From contig JAMPXL010000012.1 of NCBI GenBank assembly GCA_023701165.1, positions 1 through 10,350 of the forward strand: a stretch of 10,350 bases of DNA, given 5' to 3'. Under the pieces are notes generated by a model. It was not told where the DNA came from. It saw nothing but the letters and a program-made list of their open reading frames with translations, and made no database searches. How positions within the stretch are numbered: the stretch's first letter is position 1; every line of letters begins with the position of its first letter. Of this stretch, positions 5,573 through 10,350 are shown one piece after another. The position numbers and the translations under genes were made by a program. The stretch comes from Geothrix sp. (GTDB lineage Bacteria > Acidobacteriota > Holophagae > Holophagales > Holophagaceae).

Positions 5573-7129
5573 ATGTACCTCAAGCCCAATGCACCCACCG
5601 CCGCGGCCGCGGGGAAGACCGTCATCGGCTTCAACGTCATCAACGGCAAGGAGATCGAGGGCGATCTGGGCATGATCGAATCCCGCTCCGCCGCGGACCG
5701 GCGCGACCTGGTGGGCATGTTCCCCGACAGCGGCGAAAAGGACGTGGCCCGGGCGGCCAAGGCCGCGGATGACGCGTTCAGGGCCTGGTCCGCCACCCCG
5801 GCCCCGGCGCGGGGCGCCGTGATCCAGCGGACCGGCGACATCCTGGCGGCCCATCAGGCCGCGTTCGCCCGGATCATCACCCGGGAGACGGGCAAGACCC
5901 CCAGGGAAGCCCTGGACGAGGTCCAGGAGGCCATCGATACCTGCCGGTTCTCCGCCACCGAGGGACGCCGTCCCCAGGGCTGGACCATGTCCTCCGCCCG
6001 GCCCGGGCAGGGCCTCACGGTCCACCGGCGTCCCGCAGGAGTCTGCGGCGTCCTCACCACCGGCACCTCCCCCCTGGCCGTGCCGGTCCGGAAGCTCATT
6101 CCCGCCCTCCTTTCGGGCAACACCGTGGTGTGGAAGCCCAGCGACGACGCCCCCACCATCGCCTACCTGCTCATGCAGGCCCTCATGGATGCCGGCCTGC
6201 CGCCGGGCGTGGCGAACACCGTGAACGGCCGCGGCCGGGCCGGGTCCGGCAAGCACCACATCGCGGGCATCGGCAAGGGCCTCTACCAGGCCTTCAGCTT
6301 CACGGGCTCCGCGGCCCTGGGCCGGAGCATCGGCGAGCTGTGCGGCCACCATTTCATCGTCTCCGGCCTGGAGCTGGGCGGACGGAATCCCATGGTGATC
6401 CTGCCCGATGCGGATCTGGACCGGGCCGCCCGGGACGCCGTGCGGGCCGCCTTCGGCCACGGAGGGCAGCGCGGCGCCAGCCTCGCCAACCTCATCCTGC
6501 ACAAGGCCTGCGCCGCCGAGTTCAAGCGCCGCTTCCTGGAGGCCGTGGCGGCCCTCGACATGGGCAATCCCATGACCGATCCCGAGGTGGCCTACGGCCC
6601 CATGATCAACGCCCGCCTGGCAGAGGGCTTCAAGGCCCACTGGGAGCTGGGCCGCCAGGACGGCGCCACGCTGCTCTGCGGCGGCGAGGCCTGGACGGAC
6701 GGCAACCGCACGGAGCGGGTGCTGGGGCCCATCGGCCACGGCCACTACATGCAGCCCTGCGTCTGGGATGGCGTGGCCCCCTCCATGGAGCTCTTCCACA
6801 AGCAGGTCCTCGGCCCCACGGTGAACCTCATCCCGGTGGCCGACGTCGACGAGGCGCTGGCCTGCGTCCACGCCGCGCCCTGCGGCCTCTCCGCCAGCCT
6901 CTACACCGAGGACCGCCGCTGCATCGAACGCTTCCGGCGCGAAGCCCGGGCCGAGGTGCTGAACCTCAACACGGGCGGCACCGGCCTCCGCGAGAACGGC
7001 CCCTGGGACCTGGACTGGCACACCCGCTGGCAGACCGTGCATGAGACCGCCCCTGGTCCCATCCAGGATGCTCCCGTCCATGCCGCCAAGGGCAAGCCCC
7101 GGCCCCTGACCGATTGGACCGGCCTCTGA
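5573..7129 (+). CDS. Aldehyde dehydrogenase superfamily protein lacking catalytic residues (likely pseudoenzyme)
   Basis: A 518-residue ALDH-fold protein. The fold is clear: N-terminal NGKEI/ESRSAADRRDLVGMFPDSG (24-54), the NAD-binding segment ALLSGNTVVWKPS (178-190), FSFTGS (241-246), LELGGRNP (266-273, general-base Glu267 kept) and a family-like tail. The chemistry is not. The GQRC motif reads GQRGAS, so the nucleophilic Cys is Gly301. The P-[WF]-N-F-P oxyanion Asn is Thr165 (TTGTSPLAVP). The ExFGP cofactor motif reads KQVLGP, so Glu is Gln411. The PFGGxKxSG segment before the C-terminus is missing (about residues 466-480). The frame is open throughout with normal base bias, so it is not an obvious decaying pseudogene. 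A pyrroline-5-carboxylate dehydrogenase role is unsupported. It is divergent from the M50 gene and convergent with the ABC exporter. Confidence 0.85.
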   Translation: MYLKPNAPTAAAAGKTVIGFNVINGKEIEGDLGMIESRSAADRRDLVGMFPDSGEKDVARAAKAADDAFRAWSATPAPARGAVIQRTGDILAAHQAAFARIITRETGKTPREALDEVQEAIDTCRFSATEGRRPQGWTMSSARPGQGLTVHRRPAGVCGVLTTGTSPLAVPVRKLIPALLSGNTVVWKPSDDAPTIAYLLMQALMDAGLPPGVANTVNGRGRAGSGKHHIAGIGKGLYQAFSFTGSAALGRSIGELCGHHFIVSGLELGGRNPMVILPDADLDRAARDAVRAAFGHGGQRGASLANLILHKACAAEFKRRFLEAVAALDMGNPMTDPEVAYGPMINARLAEGFKAHWELGRQDGATLLCGGEAWTDGNRTERVLGPIGHGHYMQPCVWDGVAPSMELFHKQVLGPTVNLIPVADVDEALACVHAAPCGLSASLYTEDRRCIERFRREARAEVLNLNTGGTGLRENGPWDLDWHTRWQTVHETAPGPIQDAPVHAAKGKPRPLTDWTGL

Positions 7130-7138
7130 TCCGGGCTC

Positions 7139-7173
7139 AGAGTGCCTAACAAGACCCCCACGGGGCCGCGCGA
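7139..7173 (+). repeat. Left terminal inverted repeat arm
   Basis: Begins AGAGTGCCTAACAAGACCCC and continues to GGGGCCGCGCGA. It pairs with 7575-7609, differing at four positions. Confidence 0.85.
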
Positions 7174-7211
7174 GGGTCGCCGGGCGAGCGAGGCGAGGAA
7201 CGCGAGTCGAA

Positions 7212-7379
7212 GCGTAGCGGGTACTACGCGCGACGGAGGCTCCGGCTCTGCGAGCCGAAGGCGAGCAGGAGCGGCGCACAGCGCCGCGATAGCTGGAGGT
7301 GACGCGGCATCGCCCTCCGCCTGATGGGCCCTGCCCCGCAGGGCCCTCCCGCTCGCAAGCTCGCGGAGGCGGAGCCTCC
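7212..7379. repeat. Left cluster of short GC hairpins
   Basis: Consecutive perfect stems: GCGTAG/CTACGC (7212-7229, 6-base loop), CGGCTC/GAGCCG (7243-7257, loop TGC), GCGGCGC/GCGCCGC (7271-7287, loop ACA), GGGCCCTGC/GCAGGGCCC (7326-7346, loop CCC) and GGAGGC/GCCTCC (7365-7379, loop GGA). None is followed by a T-run on either strand, so they are not ordinary terminators. Confidence 0.6.
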
Positions 7380-7400
7380 CCGCCGCCCCTCGCCCGGAGG

Positions 7401-7416
7401 GAGAAAGCCAGGTGGG
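7401..7416 (+). repeat. Left half of nested perfect 16-bp inverted repeat
   Basis: GAGAAAGCCAGGTGGG, exactly complementary to 7563-7578 and 146 bases away from it. It would close a subdomain holding four of the small hairpins. The distal partner overlaps the right terminal arm by four bases. Confidence 0.8.
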
Positions 7417-7444
7417 CGCCCCGCGGCGTCAGGGCCCCTGGCTC

Positions 7445-7545
7445 GGACCTGCGGTCCTCGGGGCTCCGCCCCCGCCATCGGCTACGCCGATGCGGCCCTA
7501 TCCGCTTCGCGAATGGTGAACGATGTCCCGCATCGCCCTGCGGGC
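7445..7545. repeat. Right cluster of short GC hairpins
   Basis: Stems GGACC/GGTCC (7445-7457, loop TGC), GGGGC/GCCCC (7460-7472, loop TCC), CATCGGC/GCCGATG (7476-7492, loop TAC) and GCCC/GGGC (7535-7545, loop TGC). The last can alternatively form CCCGCA/TGCGGG (7527-7544). All lie inside the subdomain closed by the perfect 16-bp repeat. Confidence 0.6.
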
Positions 7546-7562
7546 CCTTCCTTGCGGTGCAT

Positions 7563-7578
7563 CCCACCTGGCTTTCTC
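7563..7578 (+). repeat. Right half of nested perfect 16-bp inverted repeat
   Basis: CCCACCTGGCTTTCTC, the exact reverse complement of 7401-7416. Confidence 0.8.
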
Positions 7579-7609
7579 GCGGCCTCGTCGGGGTTTTGTT
7601 AGGCACTCT
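7575..7609 (-). repeat. Right terminal inverted repeat arm
   Basis: Read on the minus strand it begins AGAGTGCCTAACAAAACCCC and continues to GAGGCCGCGAGA. It is the inverted counterpart of 7139-7173. Confidence 0.85.
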
Positions 7610-7626
7610 AGGCCCTTCCCACCCAC

Positions 7627-9414
7627 TCAGGCCGCCTCGCCCTCCGCGAACTGCAGCCGCACCAGCTTGGCGTAGACGCCGTCCTGGGCGATGAGGCCGT
7701 CGTGGGTGCCCCGCTCGACGATGGCGCCCTGGTCCAGGACCCAGATCTCATCGGCATCGCGGATGGTGGAGAGCCGGTGGGCGATGGTGAAGGTGGTGAG
7801 GCGGTGGCTCACGCGCTCGATGACCGTCTGGATCTTGGCTTCGGTTTCGGAGTCGATGTTGGCGGTGGCCTCGTCCAGCAGCAGCACGGCGGGCTCCAGG
7901 TAGAGCATGCGGGCGAAGGCCAGCAGCTGCCGCTCGCCGGCGCTCAGCTTCTGGCCGCGCTCGCCCACCTGCGTGTCCAGGCCCTGGGGCAGGCGGCCCA
8001 CCAGGTCCTTCAGCTGGCTCTGCTCCAGCACGGAGGCCAGGCGGGCCTCGTCCAGCGGGCGGTCCAGCACGATGTTGTCCCGCAGGGTGCCGGAAAAGAC
8101 GAAGACATCCTGGAGCACCAGGCCGAAGAGGTCCCGCAGGCCGCGCAGCTTCAGGTCGCGCACATCCACGCCGTCCACGGTGATGCGGCCCTCGTGCACA
8201 TCGTAGAACCGCATGAGCAGGTTGATGAGGGTGCTCTTGCCGGCCCCGGTGTGGCCCACCACCGCGATGCGCTGGCCCTTGGGGATGGTGCCGCTGAGCC
8301 CGCGCACGACCTGGCGGCCGCCGGCCTCGTAGGCGAAGGTGGCCTCCTCGAAGCGGATCTCGCGGGCGAAGACGGCGGCCCTGGCATCCGGCGCCTCGGG
8401 GATCTCCTCCCGGTTGTCCAGGAGGCGGAAGATGCGCTCGCTGGAGGCCAGGGCGGTCTGCATCACGTTGTAGCGCTCGGCCAGCTCCCGGATGGGCCGG
8501 AAGAACCGGCTGGACTGCTGGATGAAGGCCAGCAGCAGGCCCCAGGTGATGGCGCCCGCCTTGAGCTTGAAGCCCGCGTAGAAGATGAGCGCCGCCAGGG
8601 TGCCGGAGGTGATGAACTCCACCACGGGGAAGAACACGGCGTAGGCGAAGATGGTGCGGAGGAAGGCCTGGAAGTAGTCCTCGTTGAGGCCGCGGAAGTG
8701 CCCGCGGCTCCGCGCCTCCTGGGCGTTCACCTGCACCAGGCCCATGCCCGAGATCTGCTCCTGGAGGAAGGCGTTGATGGCGGCGTAGCGCCGCTGGGTC
8801 TCGCGGAAGGCCTCGCCCGCCCGGCGGCGGAAGAATTCGGTGGCGACCAGGAGGAAGGGCAGGATCACCAGGGCCACGGTGGCCATGCCCGGGTGGGTCC
8901 AGAACATCCAGGCCACGATGGCCAGCAGGGAGAGGGCATCCCCCACGATGGCCACGAAGCCCGAGGCGAACATTTCGTTGAGGTTCTGCACGTCGCTGGT
9001 GACGCGGGTCATGAGGCGGCCCACGGGGTTGCGGTGGAAGAAGTCCGTGCTGCGGCCCATGAGGTGCGCGAAGAGCTGCACCCGCAGGTCGACCATGGCC
9101 CTCTGGCCCACCCGGGCCAGCAGGAAGTAGCGCGCGAAGCTGACCAGGAAGCCGGCCACCAGCACACCGAAGAAGCCCGCCACCATGGGCGCCGCGCCCG
9201 CCAGGCTGCCCTGGTCCATGAAGCGGTTGATGAGGCGCAGGGTGAGCTCCGAGGGCAGCACCTCCAGCAGGGCCCCGAGGGCCATCAGCACCAGCAGGAC
9301 CAGGAGCGACGCCCACTGGGGACGCAGGTAGCCCGCCAGCCGCCAGAGCAGCGTATGGCGCATGGGCTGCTGGTCCACCCGGTCGGATTGGAAGAAGGCT
9401 CCCTGTTCGGACAT
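7627..9414 (-). CDS. ABC exporter half-transporter (TMD-NBD fusion, multidrug/lipid type)
   Basis: A 595-residue inner-membrane protein with an N-terminal six-helix exporter domain (about 25-325; hydrophobic stretches near 35-55, 76-99, 150-172, 176-192, 255-285 and 287-300) and a C-terminal ATPase domain (about 350-590). The ATPase has Walker A GHTGAGKST (387-395), a Q-loop at LVLQD (432-436), signature LSAGE (490-494, a variant of LSGGQ), Walker B VLLLDE (510-515) with catalytic Glu515, and switch His546 in IAHRLST. The layout resembles the MdlB/YheH/MsbA group that export drugs or lipids; the substrate cannot be read from sequence. The start is ATG at 9414 with GGGAG nine bases upstream; the longer upstream frame is not family-like. 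No partner half-transporter is adjacent, so a homodimer or a distant partner is likely. Confidence 0.95.
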   Translation of the reverse strand: MSEQGAFFQSDRVDQQPMRHTLLWRLAGYLRPQWASLLVLLVLMALGALLEVLPSELTLRLINRFMDQGSLAGAAPMVAGFFGVLVAGFLVSFARYFLLARVGQRAMVDLRVQLFAHLMGRSTDFFHRNPVGRLMTRVTSDVQNLNEMFASGFVAIVGDALSLLAIVAWMFWTHPGMATVALVILPFLLVATEFFRRRAGEAFRETQRRYAAINAFLQEQISGMGLVQVNAQEARSRGHFRGLNEDYFQAFLRTIFAYAVFFPVVEFITSGTLAALIFYAGFKLKAGAITWGLLLAFIQQSSRFFRPIRELAERYNVMQTALASSERIFRLLDNREEIPEAPDARAAVFAREIRFEEATFAYEAGGRQVVRGLSGTIPKGQRIAVVGHTGAGKSTLINLLMRFYDVHEGRITVDGVDVRDLKLRGLRDLFGLVLQDVFVFSGTLRDNIVLDRPLDEARLASVLEQSQLKDLVGRLPQGLDTQVGERGQKLSAGERQLLAFARMLYLEPAVLLLDEATANIDSETEAKIQTVIERVSHRLTTFTIAHRLSTIRDADEIWVLDQGAIVERGTHDGLIAQDGVYAKLVRLQFAEGEAA

Positions 9415-9505
9415 GGGCCCATTCTCCCACAGGCGCCCGGGTTCCAGCGGGAACCGGGACGGATCCCCCCCGCGCCGTTTAAAGTAGGAGATCCCCGGAG
9501 ACGAC
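9415..9505. promoter_or_regulatory. Divergent intergenic region between ABC exporter and secreted peptidase
   Basis: 91 bases separate the two starts. It contains an imperfect palindrome, CCCGGGTTCC-AGC-GGGAACCGGG (9436-9458), which could be a shared operator. It also has an AT-rich TTTAAA (9478-9483) that could serve as a -10 for the plus-strand gene, without a good -35. Ribosome binding sites lie at 9424-9428 (minus) and 9497-9500 (plus). Confidence 0.35.
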
Positions 9506-10350
9506 ATGGGCCCCTGGATCCCCGCTTTCCTCGCCACCGCCCTCCTGGCGCAGGCGCCGCCGTCCGGTGCCGAAGCCCGGCTGCGCCGGGATGTGGAATT
9601 CCTGGCCTCTCCGGCCCTCAAGGGCCGGGGCAACGGATACCCGGAGCTGGACCAGGCCGCCCGGCGCCTGGTCCGGCAGTGGAAGGCCCTCGGCCTGAAG
9701 GCGCAGGTCCAGCGCTTCCCGTTCATCGCGAAGGTGGTGCGGGAGGAGCAGGCCGCGACCCTCTCCCACGGCGAGGATGGGCGCGCCCTCGCCTGGGGCC
9801 GCGACATCGAGGCGCTCGGCCTCAGCGGAGATGCGGATTTGCGGCAGAAGCCCCTCGCCTTCCTGGGGTACGGCGTCCGCATCCCCGGAGGCTACGACGA
9901 TTTCGCGGGCGTGGACGTGAAGGGACGGGTGGCCGTCATCGCCCGCACCCTGCCGGACATGGATGCCTTCGCCCACCTGCCCCGGGGCGAGCGGAGCCTG
10001 CTGGCCCGCCTCAAGCGCCTGGAGGCCGCGAAGGCCGCCGCGGTTCTCGTGCTGGAGGACGGCCCCGTCCGCCCCCTGCAGCGGGAGGAGGGCCCCGTGA
10101 AGCTGGACATCCCGGTGCTGAGCGTGTCCGCGGAGGCCCTCGGCACGGCCTGCGGCGACCTCCGGGCCAAGCTCAAGGCCATCAAGGACACCGGCAGGCC
10201 CGCCAGCCAGGATTTCATCTACGCGCCCTGGACCACGCTCACGCTGAAGCTGAAGCTCCGCCGCGAAGAGGCCCAGGTGCCCAACGTGGTGGCCGTGATT
10301 CCGGGCCGCGATCCGAAGCTCCGGAAGGAATTCATCGTCCTGGGCGCGCA
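9506..10350 (+). CDS. Secreted M28-family aminopeptidase with PA domain, N-terminal part (runs off the right edge)
   Basis: The first 281 residues of a protein starting at ATG 9506, with GGAG five bases upstream. Residues 1-16 (MGPWIPAFLATALLAQ) form a short signal peptide. Residues 25-60 (RRDVEFLASPALKGRGNG...QWKALGL) match the N-terminal helix region of M28 peptidases, where 'LASPxLxGRGxG' is a common opening. A protease-associated (PA) insert follows at about 110-225, with FLGYGVRIPGGYDDFAGVDV (127-146) and a VAVIARTLPD strand. The frame ends in NVVAVIPGRDPKLRKEFIVL-GA, the strand leading directly to the M28 zinc-binding HxD motif, which would begin just beyond the window. The zinc ligands are therefore not seen. 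It probably cleaves N-terminal residues from peptides outside the cytoplasm. Confidence 0.85.
   Translation, partial: MGPWIPAFLATALLAQAPPSGAEARLRRDVEFLASPALKGRGNGYPELDQAARRLVRQWKALGLKAQVQRFPFIAKVVREEQAATLSHGEDGRALAWGRDIEALGLSGDADLRQKPLAFLGYGVRIPGGYDDFAGVDVKGRVAVIARTLPDMDAFAHLPRGERSLLARLKRLEAAKAAAVLVLEDGPVRPLQREEGPVKLDIPVLSVSAEALGTACGDLRAKLKAIKDTGRPASQDFIYAPWTTLTLKLKLRREEAQVPNVVAVIPGRDPKLRKEFIVLGA

Larger units (their letters stand above)
7139..7609. mobile_element. 471-bp inverted-repeat-bounded, hairpin-rich non-coding element (MITE-like or structured RNA)
   Basis: This fills almost the whole gap between two convergent genes, starting 9 bases after one stop and ending 17 bases before the other. 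The ends are inverted copies: AGAGTGCCTAACAA is identical at both, and the arms 7139-7173 and 7575-7609 match at 31 of 35 positions, with weaker symmetry outside to 7133/7615. Inside are a perfect 16-bp inverted repeat (7401-7416 with 7563-7578) and at least nine short GC stems, eight with three-base loops. No target-site duplication is visible at the edges. Frames through it are open only because stop codons are rare in such GC-rich DNA; the peptides are Arg/Pro/Gly-rich with no family resemblance. Alternatives are a large structured RNA, a relic of an integron-type recombination site, or a bidirectional transcription barrier. Confidence 0.6.

Noticed and set aside
5573..7129. Annotation as an active P5C dehydrogenase paired with the proline dehydrogenase.
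   Set aside because: The catalytic Cys and Asn are absent and the gene is not in an operon with the proline dehydrogenase.
7212..7545. A CRISPR-like array.
   Set aside because: The hairpins differ in sequence and spacing. There are no identical direct repeats of 20-40 bases and no cas genes in the window. The only direct repeat noted is a 10-mer (GCATCGCCCT at 7307-7316 and 7530-7539).
5447..7606. A 719-codon open frame on the minus strand across the ALDH-like gene and the hairpin element.
   Set aside because: The translation is Gly/Ala/Arg/His-rich with no family resemblance, while the plus-strand frame gives clear ALDH sequence. It is open because stop codons are rare opposite a GC-rich gene.
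7142..7606. Short open frames inside the inverted-repeat element, beginning with nearly the same peptide (PNKTPTGPRE and PNKTPTRPRE) on the two strands.
   Set aside because: The shared start is simply the translated inverted repeat. The remaining sequence is hairpin DNA with biased composition, and no Shine-Dalgarno precedes either GTG.
7139..7609. A standard insertion sequence.
   Set aside because: There is no transposase-like frame and no direct duplication of flanking bases at the two edges.
9415..9882. A 156-residue N-terminal extension of the ABC exporter.
   Set aside because: It lies antisense to the divergent peptidase gene, is not hydrophobic or exporter-like, and ATG 9414 has a good Shine-Dalgarno.

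Overview
The window is GC-rich, densely packed bacterial chromosome. The strong G/C third-position bias, the Fe-S-type TrpRS and the mix of M28 and M50 peptidases fit a soil or sediment Acidobacteriota (Holophaga/Geothrix-like) or deltaproteobacterial lineage. This is a style-based inference, not a match to a known genome.

Layout. From 1 to 5423 every gene reads on the minus strand. In transcription order these are: an M50 membrane metalloprotease (5423-4674), trpS (4670-3678, three bases after the M50 stop), a tRNA-Lys(CTT) with encoded CCA (3615-3539) and a strong terminator (3532-3502). Then come a proline dehydrogenase with a GTG start (3374-2478), a small secreted Cys-rich protein (2393-2205) with its own terminator (2182-2154), an MscS-type channel with a long coiled-coil extracytoplasmic region (2119-269), and the first 34 codons of an ABC-F ATPase (104-1). 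On the plus strand, 5573-7129 encodes an aldehyde dehydrogenase superfamily protein. It is convergent with an ABC exporter half-transporter (9414-7627, minus). The exporter is in turn divergent from a secreted PA/M28-type aminopeptidase that runs off the right edge (9506 to beyond 10350).

Two things stand out. First, the aldehyde dehydrogenase-fold protein lacks the catalytic Cys (Gly), the oxyanion-hole Asn (Thr), the cofactor-binding Glu (Gln) and the C-terminal PFGG-type segment, yet its frame is fully open. It looks like a maintained pseudoenzyme. Second, the roughly 500 bp between that gene and the convergent ABC exporter hold no credible gene. They contain a 471-bp element (7139-7609) with near-perfect 35-bp inverted ends (AGAGTGCCTAACAA...), a nested perfect 16-bp inverted repeat, and a run of short GC-rich hairpins mostly closed by three-base loops. 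This looks like a non-autonomous mobile element or a large structured RNA/DNA, and it is the best candidate here for something undescribed.

The rest is mostly housekeeping (translation: trpS, tRNA-Lys, ABC-F) and envelope/stress functions (M50 protease, MscS, ABC exporter, secreted peptidase), plus the first step of proline catabolism.
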